The notes beneath the pieces are model-generated. The model was not told where the DNA came from, searched no databases, and saw nothing but the letters and a program-made list of their open reading frames with translations. A stretch of 64,000 nt of DNA from positions 3,974,501 to 4,038,500 of the forward strand of contig NZ_CP029488.1 in assembly GCF_003177035.1 (NCBI RefSeq). Direction: 5' to 3'. Both the position numbers and the translations under genes were made by a program. Shown one piece after another: positions 44,443-52,533 of this stretch (within the stretch, counting starts at the first letter, position 1; each line of letters starts with the position of its first letter). The stretch is from Salinisphaera sp. LB1 (lineage in GTDB: Bacteria; Pseudomonadota; Gammaproteobacteria; Nevskiales; Salinisphaeraceae).

Positions 44443-45615
44443 TTATAGTTCCACCCGGCCGACGGCCGTCCAGCGGCCATCCGCGGCCGCCGACGAGCGC
44501 ACCGCGTCCACGAACTGCAGCCCCAGCACACCGTCGGCCGTGCTCGGATAGGCCAATTCATCGCGCGCCGGGCGGCTGCCTGTGCGCGTCGCCGCGATCG
44601 CCTCGGCGGCCTCGGAATAGATGTTGGCGAAGGATTCGAGGAAGCCTTCCGGATGACCGAGGCCGATTCGCGTCAGTTCATCGGCATCCGCCGAAAGCGT
44701 CGCCCCACCCTGGGCAAGCACTTCACGCCGGCCATCGGGATACAACAGCTGCAGATGGTGCGGGTCTTCGTGACGCCATTCGAGCGAGGCCCTGGAACCG
44801 ACCACGCGCAGGCGCAGCCCGTGCTCGGCGCCGGTAGCGGCCATGGTGATCCACAGTGCGCCGCGTGCGCCGCCCGCGAAACGCAGCATGACGTTGGCGT
44901 TGTCGTAGACCCGGCGATTCGGCACCACGGTCGACAGATCGGCGGCCAGCGATTCGAGCTCGAGGCCCGACACATACCGGACGAGATGATGGATATGCGT
45001 GCCCAGATCGTAGACAACGCTGGCCTCACCGGCCTGGCCGGGATCGGTACGCCAGGCGGCCTGCTTGTTGTCGACCTCTCGCTCGACCTCGCCGGCTGCC
45101 CAGCCCGACGCGAACTCGCCCTGAACCATCCGCAGCGTGCCGAGATCGCCGCGGCGCACGCGCCGGGCGGCTTCGCGCACCATGGCATGGCTGGCGTAGT
45201 TGTGGGTGAGCGTGAACACCAACCCCCGCGACTCGGCCAGCCGGTGCAGTTCCAGCGCCTTGTCGAAGTCGTCGGTCAGCGGCTTGTCGCAAATGACATG
45301 AATGCCGTGTTCGAGAAACACCTTCGACACGGGATGGTGACTGGCATTGGGCGTCACGACGGCCACTGCCTCGATGCCATCCTCGCGGGCGGCTTCGGCG
45401 ACGGCCATTGCGTCATAGCTGGCATAGACTCGCGATTCGTCGACGCCGAGTTCACGCGCTGCCTGGCGCGATTTGTCCAGATCGCGCGAAAACACGCCGG
45501 CGACCAGATCGTAGCGACCATCCATGCGCAGGCCGGCACGGTGAGCGGTCGCAATACCCGCGCCCGGGCCGCCGCCGACCATGCCGATGCGGATCGGCTG
45601 TTCGAATACTTTCAT
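44443..45615 (-). CDS. Gfo/Idh/MocA family dehydrogenase 3
   Basis: A 390-residue oxidoreductase. The N-terminus has GMVGGGPGAGIATAHRAGLR, a variant Rossmann loop, then CDKPLTDDFDKA in place of the usual CEKP. SVVYDLGTHIHHLVRYVSGL is the substrate region. Relatives are often found in inositol and uronate gene sets. The ATG at 45615 has a nearby AGAGGAG site. The repeat-filled gap upstream separates it from gene 4. Confidence 0.9.
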   Translation of the reverse strand: MKVFEQPIRIGMVGGGPGAGIATAHRAGLRMDGRYDLVAGVFSRDLDKSRQAARELGVDESRVYASYDAMAVAEAAREDGIEAVAVVTPNASHHPVSKVFLEHGIHVICDKPLTDDFDKALELHRLAESRGLVFTLTHNYASHAMVREAARRVRRGDLGTLRMVQGEFASGWAAGEVEREVDNKQAAWRTDPGQAGEASVVYDLGTHIHHLVRYVSGLELESLAADLSTVVPNRRVYDNANVMLRFAGGARGALWITMAATGAEHGLRLRVVGSRASLEWRHEDPHHLQLLYPDGRREVLAQGGATLSADADELTRIGLGHPEGFLESFANIYSEAAEAIAATRTGSRPARDELAYPSTADGVLGLQFVDAVRSSAAADGRWTAVGRVEL

Positions 45616-45647
45616 GGTTACTCCTCTGAGAAGTTTCGTTCTTTTTA

Positions 45648-45838
45648 TTTGTCCGCAGATCGATGCAGATAAACGCAGATTTAAAACAGGCATGGGCGAA
45701 TGCGGCCACGCACCGCACGATCCCGCGTCGCGAACCTCCACCGCGCTGGGGCGCCATGATCGAGTCCCGCGCTCAATCGCCGGTTCGAAACCCGTTACCG
45801 ATCCATCTGCGTCAATCAGCGTTCATCTGCGGATAAAT
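45648..45838. repeat. ATCTGCG hairpin repeat
   Basis: Left arm 45648-45685 (GTCCGCAGATCGATGCAGAT, then AAACGCAGATTTAAAA) and right arm 45804-45838 (CATCTGCGTCAATCAGCG, then TTCATCTGCGGATAAA) are inverted and built of ~11-nt units. The element fills the gap between two dehydrogenase genes and ends 7 bases before the stop of one of them. Confidence 0.75.
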
Positions 45839-45844
45839 TCACGC

Positions 45845-47008
45845 TCAAACGGTCACCCAGGATTCCGACTGGCAGGACTCGCCGATGGCTTCGAGAATCC
45901 GCTGGTTGCGGGCGCCGAAGTCGAAGTTCGGATAGCAGTCGTCCGGGCTGGCGACGCCGGTGACCAGATCGCAGATGTCGATCACCTTGGCGTCGTAAAA
46001 ACCCAGCGAACCGCCGCCGAAATCGAAGGGGAAGAAGCCGGCATACTGGGGCACCTGGGAGCCGGCGAGCAGGGTCTTGAAGCCGCGGTCGCGCTTGTCG
46101 TCGCCCATGCGGAAGACCTGCAGCTCGTTGAACCGCTCGCCGTTCATGATGATCGTACCTTCGGTGCCGGAGATCTCCCATTCCACGCCCATGATCTTGC
46201 CGGCCGCGATGCGTGAGGACTCGACCACCCCGGCGGCACCGCACTTGAACTTCACCAGGCACTGGGTCTGGTCGTCGTTTTCGACTTCCCGCCATTCGGC
46301 ATCGGCGCCGGCCTTGGTCGAATAGCCGGCACCGGCATCGGCCACCGGGCGCTTATCGAAAATAATCTGGGACTGGCCGCAGACGCGGTCGAAATCGCCG
46401 AGCAGATACTGGGCCACGCCGATCACATGCGCGCCGAGATCACCGAGCGAACCGGTGCCAGCGGCCGCACGCGAGCAGCGCCAGGACCACGGCAATTCCG
46501 GATCGTTGAAGAAACCCTGGTCGAAGGTGCCGCGGAAACGGGTCAGCCGGCCGATCTCGCCGCGATCAATGATCTGCTTGGCGAGCATCGCCGCGGGTGT
46601 CTTGATGTTGTTGAACGAGACCATGGTCTTTACGCCGGCTTTTTCAGCCGCATCGCGCATCTCGTTGGCCTCGGCCGTGGACATCGCCATCGGCTTTTCG
46701 CAGTAGACATGCTTGCCGGCCGCGATCGCCGCCAGCGCCATTTCGTGATGGAACTGGTTCGGCGAGGTGATATCCACCACATGCACATTCGGGTCGGCGA
46801 TCATCGCCCGCCAGTCGTCATAGGCCTTGTCGAAGTTGAAACGCGTCTTCGCCGCCTCGGCCAGCTCGCGGCTGATGTCGGCCACCGCATACAGATGCGG
46901 ACGCATTGCCAGATCGGTGTAAAGCGCGGCACAGCGCCAGAACGCCTCGGCGTGGGCGCGGCCCATGAAGCCGGTGCCAATGATGCCGATATTCAGTTGT
47001 TCTGCCAT
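45845..47008 (-). CDS. Gfo/Idh/MocA family dehydrogenase 4
   Basis: A 387-residue NAD-dependent dehydrogenase starting MAEQLNIGIIGTGFMGRAHA. EKPMAMSTAEANEM holds the EKP Lys and GSLGDLGAHVIGVAQYLLGD the substrate site. A GGAGATCACGGAA ribosome region precedes the ATG. It is the intact relative of the fragment at 43068-43200. The isomer specificity is unknown. ATCTGCG hairpin repeats border it on both sides. Confidence 0.92.
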   Translation of the reverse strand: MAEQLNIGIIGTGFMGRAHAEAFWRCAALYTDLAMRPHLYAVADISRELAEAAKTRFNFDKAYDDWRAMIADPNVHVVDITSPNQFHHEMALAAIAAGKHVYCEKPMAMSTAEANEMRDAAEKAGVKTMVSFNNIKTPAAMLAKQIIDRGEIGRLTRFRGTFDQGFFNDPELPWSWRCSRAAAGTGSLGDLGAHVIGVAQYLLGDFDRVCGQSQIIFDKRPVADAGAGYSTKAGADAEWREVENDDQTQCLVKFKCGAAGVVESSRIAAGKIMGVEWEISGTEGTIIMNGERFNELQVFRMGDDKRDRGFKTLLAGSQVPQYAGFFPFDFGGGSLGFYDAKVIDICDLVTGVASPDDCYPNFDFGARNQRILEAIGESCQSESWVTV

Positions 47009-47029
47009 TTCCGTGATCTCCTCAGAATT

Positions 47030-47177
47030 CTTTTATCCGCAGATCGACACAGATGCACGCAGATCTAAAAACAGATGGTTGTTTTTCATCGGGTCGCACT
47101 GCGCGTCCTCGAAACACCGGGCTATTCGAAGCATTCTTTCTTATCTGCGTTAATCTGCGTCGATCTGCGGACAATTT
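47030..47177. repeat. ATCTGCG hairpin repeat
   Basis: Left arm 47030-47068 (TTATCCGCAGATCGACACAG, then ATGCACGCAGATCTAAAA) and right arm 47141-47177 (TTATCTGCGTTAATCTGCG, then TCGATCTGCGGACAATTTC). It fills the gap between the dehydrogenase at 45845 and iolE. Confidence 0.75.
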
Positions 47178-47186
47178 CTTCATGAA

Positions 47187-48158
47187 CTAGCCGCCAAAGA
47201 ACGAGCGCACCGTGCGCATCGCTTTGTCGGCGTATTCGACCGACGGCGCCTGGGCCGGGTCCTGCTCGGCCTCGACCACCAGCCAGCCGTTGTAGGCTTC
47301 GCTTTTGGCGAAATCGATCACCGGCGCGTAGTCGATGGTGCCATCGCCGGGCACCGTGAACATGCCGGCGCGCACCCCGGTGTTGAACGACTCGTCGCGC
47401 TCGCGGATGCCGGCGAAGACATCCCGGCGGATGTCCTTTAGATGGATGTGGTTGATGCGATGGCCATGGTTAGCCAGTACGCGACCCAGATCGCCGCCGC
47501 CGGCCACGATGTGTCCGGTGTCGAACAGTAACCCCACCGAGTCGCCGGTCTCGGCCATCAGCCGGTCGATTTCAGCCTCGCTCTCGGCGACCATCATCAG
47601 ATGGGCGTGGTAGGCGAGCCGGATACCGTAATCGTCTTCCAGCGCCTCGGCGAACTCGGTCAACCGTTGGCCGTAACCAGGCCACTCGCGATCGGGTACC
47701 ACGGGCGTCGCCGATAACGGCTCGTTGAGCGGGTCGTCGCCCGGCATCAGACCAGTTTCGCCGTAGACCAGGACGCGCGCGCCGTTCTCGGCGAGCACGC
47801 GCGCGTGACGGGCGACGTTTTTGAGTTCTTCGGCCACACTGATTTCACCCAGTCGACCGGAATACCAGCCGGATACGAGATCCACCCCACCCTCGGCCAG
47901 AAGGCGGCCGACCGCCGCCGGTTCGGTCGGAAACTTGCGGCCCATCTCGACGCCTTCATAGCCGCAGGCCGCGGCCTCGGCGATGAAGGTCTCGGCTGAC
48001 GTATCGTCGCCGAACTCGGTGATCACATCGTTGGTCCAGCCCAGCGGGTTGATGCCGAGTCGCAGCCCATACGGCGCCAGCAGGTCGCGGGTCGCGATCT
48101 GGGATGCCTGCCATTCGCGCGCAGGACTGCTGCGCACGTCGGATGCCGTCGTGCTCAT
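47187..48158 (-). CDS. iolE: IolE-family inosose dehydratase, divergent paralogue
   Basis: A 323-residue AP-endonuclease-type TIM barrel. LGINPLGWTNDVITEFGDD, CGYEGVEMGRKFP, SGWYSG, LAYHAHLMMV, LLFDTGHIVAGGGD and INHIHLKDIR show IolE metal-site strands. IolE dehydrates scyllo-inosose. Compared with the copy at 49746 it has an extra ~20-residue N-terminus and a changed TNDDLP segment, so it may prefer another isomer. The ATG has GAGGAG upstream. Confidence 0.88.
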   Translation of the reverse strand: MSTTASDVRSSPAREWQASQIATRDLLAPYGLRLGINPLGWTNDVITEFGDDTSAETFIAEAAACGYEGVEMGRKFPTEPAAVGRLLAEGGVDLVSGWYSGRLGEISVAEELKNVARHARVLAENGARVLVYGETGLMPGDDPLNEPLSATPVVPDREWPGYGQRLTEFAEALEDDYGIRLAYHAHLMMVAESEAEIDRLMAETGDSVGLLFDTGHIVAGGGDLGRVLANHGHRINHIHLKDIRRDVFAGIRERDESFNTGVRAGMFTVPGDGTIDYAPVIDFAKSEAYNGWLVVEAEQDPAQAPSVEYADKAMRTVRSFFGG

Positions 48159-48207
48159 GTTGTTCTCCTCGAAGCAGACGCCGGGCGCTCAGCGCCCGGC
48201 GGGTAAG

Positions 48208-49707
48208 CTAATGCGTCGGCATCGTGAAGGCGTTGCCCTGCGAGACGTTGTCTTTCGGCCAGCGCGCGGTCACGGTCTTCAGCCGGGTGTAGAAGCGCAC
48301 GCCGTCGGCGCCGTGGACATGCAACGGGCCGAACAGGCTCCGCTTCCAGCCGCCGAAGGAATGGAAGGCCATCGGTACCGGAATCGGCACGTTGATGCCG
48401 ACCATGCCGACCTCGATGCGCTCGGCGAAATTACGCCCGGCGTGACCGGACTCGGTGAAGATCGAGGTGCCGTTGGCAAACGGGTTGGCGTTGATCAGAT
48501 CGATCGCCTCGTCGAGCGATCCGGTCCGGCTGATGCACAGCACGGGCCCGAAAATCTCTTCGTCGTAGACGCGCATGCCGGGCTTGGTGTGATCGATCAG
48601 CGAGCCGCCGATGAAATAGCCGTCCGGATGGGTGGAGAAATCCTTCTCGCGGCCGTCGACCACCAGTTCGGCCTCCTCGGCGCCGATGCCGACATAGTTC
48701 GCGACCTTGTCGCGATGCTCGGCCGAGACCAGCGGGCCCATGTCGTTGTCCTTGCCGTCGACCAGCGACGGGCCAACCTGCAGATTCTCCAGCCGCTCGA
48801 CCAGGGCCGCGCGCAGTTTCTCGGCGGTTTCCTTGCCGACCGGCACGGCCACCGAAATCGCCATGCAGCGCTCGCCGGCACTGCCATAGGCCGCGCCCAT
48901 CAGCGCATCGGCGGCGCCGTCGATATCGGCATCCGGCATCACGACTAGATGGTTCTTGGCCCCGCCGAGCGCCTGAACGCGCTTCTCGGCGGCCGAGGCG
49001 GTTTCGTAGATATGCTTGGCGATCGGCGTGGAGCCGACGAAGCTCACCGCCGATACATCGGCGTGGGTAATCAGATGGTTCACCGCCTCGGCCCGGCCGT
49101 GCACGACGTTGAACACGCCGTCCGGCAACCCGGCGTCCTTGAGCAGGCGGGCCATCAGGTTGGCGGCCGAAGGGTCCTTGTCGGCGGGCTTGAGCACGAA
49201 GGTGTTGCCGGCCGCCAGCGCGATCGGATACATCCACATGGGCACCATCGCCGGGAAGTTGAACGGCGTGATGCCCGCACAGACGCCGACCGGCTGATAC
49301 AGGGAATAGCTGTCGACGCCGGTGCCGACGTTCATCGAGTGCTCGCCTTTCTGCAGATGCGGCATGCCACAAGCGAATTCGACCACTTCGATGCCGCGGG
49401 TGACCTCGCCCTGGGCATCCGAGAACACCTTGCCGTGCTCGGAGGCAATCAGGCGCGCCATGTCGTCGCGGTGTTCGTCGAGCAGCGCCTTGTACTTGAA
49501 CAGGATGCGGGCCCGGCGCAACGGCGTGGTCGCCGACCATCCCGGCAGCGCGGCCTTGGCCGCTGCCACGGCGGCGTCGACATCGGCGGGGGTGCCGAGT
49601 ACAACCTCGGCTTGTTGCTCGCCGGTGGTCGGGTTGAATACGGCCCCACGCTCGGCGTTGGCGCCGGCCGTGGGCTCGCCGTTGATGAAGTGCAGAATCT
49701 CGCGCAT
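48208..49707 (-). CDS. iolA: Methylmalonate-semialdehyde dehydrogenase (CoA-acylating)
   Basis: A 499-residue aldehyde dehydrogenase. VGVCAGITPFNFPAMVPMWM, GAKNHLVVMPDADID with the general-base region, and GSAGERCMAISVAV with the catalytic Cys are diagnostic of MMSDH (IolA/MmsA). It turns malonate semialdehyde to acetyl-CoA, the end of the inositol pathway, and can also serve valine breakdown. It lies 38 bases after the IolE gene at 49746. Confidence 0.96.
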   Translation of the reverse strand: MREILHFINGEPTAGANAERGAVFNPTTGEQQAEVVLGTPADVDAAVAAAKAALPGWSATTPLRRARILFKYKALLDEHRDDMARLIASEHGKVFSDAQGEVTRGIEVVEFACGMPHLQKGEHSMNVGTGVDSYSLYQPVGVCAGITPFNFPAMVPMWMYPIALAAGNTFVLKPADKDPSAANLMARLLKDAGLPDGVFNVVHGRAEAVNHLITHADVSAVSFVGSTPIAKHIYETASAAEKRVQALGGAKNHLVVMPDADIDGAADALMGAAYGSAGERCMAISVAVPVGKETAEKLRAALVERLENLQVGPSLVDGKDNDMGPLVSAEHRDKVANYVGIGAEEAELVVDGREKDFSTHPDGYFIGGSLIDHTKPGMRVYDEEIFGPVLCISRTGSLDEAIDLINANPFANGTSIFTESGHAGRNFAERIEVGMVGINVPIPVPMAFHSFGGWKRSLFGPLHVHGADGVRFYTRLKTVTARWPKDNVSQGNAFTMPTH

Positions 49708-49745
49708 ATCGTAGGTCCTTTGAATCGTGTCCGGTGCGATGGAAA

Positions 49746-50654
49746 TCAGGCCGCCGCGGCCAGCGCGAAGCCAGCGCGGCGCGCCGTATCGCGTAGATAA
49801 CGATAGCTGCGCTCGGCCAGCGGCCAGGAGGGCGATACCGACGGGTCGGTTTCGGCTTCGGTGATCAGCCAGCCGTCGTAACCGGTGGCCGCCAGCCGCG
49901 TCAGGATTGCGTCGAAATCGAGGCTACCGTCGCCGGGGATGGCGAATACGCCATCGACCACGGCATTCAGGAAACTGGCGTTGCGATTATGCGAGCGCTC
50001 GACCACGGCCTGGCGTACGTCCTTGCAGTGCGCATGCACGACGCGCTCGCCCCAGCGATCGAGCCAGTCGAGCGGGTCGCCGTCGGCGAACGCACAGTGG
50101 CCGGCATCGAACAGCAGCCCGACGTTGTCGCCCGTTTCGTCCATGAGCCGGGCAACGTCATCGGTGGACTGAATCGCGGTGCCCATGTGGTGGTGATAGG
50201 CCATGCGAATGCCCTCGCCGGCCAGATAATCGGCGATCGCATCGAGCCGCGGCGCCAGCCGCTGCCAGTCGGATTCGGTCAGTCGCGGCCGACGCGAAAC
50301 CGGCATCGAGCGATCGAGATGCACACAGCGCGCGGTCTCGCAGAACACCATCGCGCTCACGCCGGCGGCCTTCATCAGGGCAAGATGCCCCTGCATGGCC
50401 TCGATTTCGTCGTTGACGTCGCGGGCCAGCAGGTTCGACGAATACCAGCCCGAGGCCAGCGCCAGGTCTTCGTGGGCGAGCAGCGGGCCGAGTTCGTCGA
50501 ACGTGGTCGGGAACTTGCGGCCCATCTCCACACCCTCGTAGCCGGCCCGTTTGGCCTCGGCCAGACACTGGGTGAGCGGCGTTTCGTCGCCGAGCAGCGG
50601 CAGGTCGTCGTTGGTCCAGAGCAGCGGGTTCACACCCAGTCGAACGGTCATCAT
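49746..50654 (-). CDS. iolE: IolE: myo-inosose-2 dehydratase
   Basis: A 302-residue TIM-barrel enzyme of normal IolE length. VRLGVNPLLWTNDDLPLLGDETPLTQCL and AGYEGVEMGRKFPTTFDEL match typical IolE closely, and YHHHMGTAIQS, LLFDAGHC and VHAHCKDVR form the metal site. The start is one of two adjacent ATGs (50654 or 50651) behind an AGGAG site. It lies 22 bases after iolD, in the order iolC-iolD-iolE-iolA. Confidence 0.93.
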   Translation of the reverse strand: MMTVRLGVNPLLWTNDDLPLLGDETPLTQCLAEAKRAGYEGVEMGRKFPTTFDELGPLLAHEDLALASGWYSSNLLARDVNDEIEAMQGHLALMKAAGVSAMVFCETARCVHLDRSMPVSRRPRLTESDWQRLAPRLDAIADYLAGEGIRMAYHHHMGTAIQSTDDVARLMDETGDNVGLLFDAGHCAFADGDPLDWLDRWGERVVHAHCKDVRQAVVERSHNRNASFLNAVVDGVFAIPGDGSLDFDAILTRLAATGYDGWLITEAETDPSVSPSWPLAERSYRYLRDTARRAGFALAAAA

Positions 50655-50676
50655 TGCATCTCCTTTGCGCGACGGC

Positions 50677-52533
50677 TCAGCGCTGACGCTGCTTGTTGTT
50701 GTCGTAGCCCGCGCGGCGCTCGAGCACGGCCTCGCGGCTGGATACCTCGGCCACCGGCACGTCCCACCAGGTGCCGCCCTCGGCGGTCGCCTTGTCCGCA
50801 TCGGTCTTGAGTGCGATCAGGTACGTCTTGTCGGCGGCCCGGGCGCGCTCCAGCGCAGCTTCGAGCCCGCCGATGCCATCGACCCATTCCGCCTCGCAGC
50901 CGAGTGCTCTGGCATGGGCGGCGAAATCGATCTCCGGCGCGCCATCGGGCGCGGTGTGGCAGCCCTCGAACAGATTGTTGAATTCCACGCCCACGGTCGC
51001 GCCCTGCAACCGATGGATACAGCCGTAACCGCGATTATCAAGCAGCACGACGATCAGCTTGTGGCCGAGCATCACCGATGTCGCCAGCTCCGAATTGAGC
51101 ATCAGATAGCTGCCGTCGCCGACCATTACGCAGACGTCGCGCTCGGGTGCCGCCATCTTCACGCCCATGCCGCCTGCGATTTCATAGCCCATGCAGGAAA
51201 AGCCGTATTCGACGTGATAGCTGCCCGGCCCGGTGGTCTGGTAAAGCTTGTGCAGCTCGCCCGGCAACCCGCCGGCGGCACAGACGACCGTGCCGTTCTC
51301 GCCGGCCGCGCGGTTGACCGCCCCCAGCACCTGGCTGTCGGCCGGCAGCACCCCGCCGTCGTCCGCGGTCACGCGTTCGACGACGGCGAGCCAGTCGCGA
51401 CGCTCGTCGGCCAGCTTCCGCCGCCAGGCGGCATCCGATTGCCAATCGGCAAGTCCCGCTTCGAGTGCCGCGAGCGCGACGGCGGCGTCGCCCACCAGCG
51501 ACTGGCCGCCGTGCTTGGCCGCATCGAATCGGGCCACATTGATACCGAGCAGCGCGGGGCCGTGATCCATGTAAAGAGCGCGCGAGCCGGTGGTGAAATC
51601 CTGCAGTCGCGTGCCGAGCGCGACGATGACGTCGGCTTGTTCGGCCAGCGCGTTGGCGGCGGTCGAACCGGTCACGCCGATCGCGCCGACGTTGTTCGGG
51701 TGATCGGCGCGCAGGCTGCCCTTGCCGGCCTGGGTTTCGGCCACCGGGATACCGTGGCGCTCGGCGAAAGCGGCGAGCCGGTCGCAGGCATCCGCGGAAT
51801 ACAGCACGCCCCCGCCGGCAATGAGCAGCGGCCGTGCGGCGCTCTTGAGGGTTTCGACGGCAGCGGCGAGCTCGGCCTCATCGAGTCCCGGGCGGCGAAT
51901 CCGATGCACGCGCTCGTCGAAGAATGCGGCCGGGAAATCGTAGGCCTCGGCCTGAACGTCCTGCGGCAGCGCCAGCGTGGCCGGGCCGCAATCGATCGGA
52001 TCGAGCAGCGTATCGATCGCTGCCGGCAGGCTGGTCAGCAATTGCTCCGGCCGCGTGATGCGGTCGAAATAGCGCGAGACCGGCACAAACGCATCATTGA
52101 CCGTGGTCGACGGCGCGCCGTAGTGCTCGACCTGTTGCAGCACCGGATCTGGCCTGCGGGTGGCAAACGTATCGCCCGGCAGCAACAGCACCGGCAGCCG
52201 GTTGGCGTGCGCCAGGCCGGCGGCGGTGACCATATTGAGCGCGCCCGGACCGATGGAGGTGGTGCAGGCCATCATGCGCCGGCGCCGATGCTGTTTGGCG
52301 AAGGCAACGGCGGCATGCGTCATGCCCTGCTCGTTATGGGCGCGCCAGGTCGGGAATGTCTCGCGCTCGGCATAGAGCGCCTCGCCCATGCCGGCCACAT
52401 TGCCGTGGCCGAAGATGGCGAAGCAGCCTTCGAACAGGCGCTCGTGCCAGCCGTCGATCTCGATGCGCTGCGCCGCGAGATACCGGACGAGCGCCTGCGC
52501 CATGGTCAGGCGAATGGTGTTCGGTCGGCTCAT
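50677..52533 (-). CDS. iolD: IolD: 3D-trihydroxycyclohexane-1,2-dione hydrolase
   Basis: A 618-residue thiamine diphosphate enzyme that opens the ring to 5-deoxy-glucuronate. The catalytic Glu region GHGNVAGMGEAL is near 42-53, and the ThDP site is VMVGDGSYLMLNSELATS near residue 480. The ATG at 52533 overlaps the end of iolC by 4 bases (ATGA). The frame is open to 53181 on the iolC antisense side but homology begins at MSRPNTIRLTMAQALVRYL. Confidence 0.96.
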   Translation of the reverse strand: MSRPNTIRLTMAQALVRYLAAQRIEIDGWHERLFEGCFAIFGHGNVAGMGEALYAERETFPTWRAHNEQGMTHAAVAFAKQHRRRRMMACTTSIGPGALNMVTAAGLAHANRLPVLLLPGDTFATRRPDPVLQQVEHYGAPSTTVNDAFVPVSRYFDRITRPEQLLTSLPAAIDTLLDPIDCGPATLALPQDVQAEAYDFPAAFFDERVHRIRRPGLDEAELAAAVETLKSAARPLLIAGGGVLYSADACDRLAAFAERHGIPVAETQAGKGSLRADHPNNVGAIGVTGSTAANALAEQADVIVALGTRLQDFTTGSRALYMDHGPALLGINVARFDAAKHGGQSLVGDAAVALAALEAGLADWQSDAAWRRKLADERRDWLAVVERVTADDGGVLPADSQVLGAVNRAAGENGTVVCAAGGLPGELHKLYQTTGPGSYHVEYGFSCMGYEIAGGMGVKMAAPERDVCVMVGDGSYLMLNSELATSVMLGHKLIVVLLDNRGYGCIHRLQGATVGVEFNNLFEGCHTAPDGAPEIDFAAHARALGCEAEWVDGIGGLEAALERARAADKTYLIALKTDADKATAEGGTWWDVPVAEVSSREAVLERRAGYDNNKQRQR

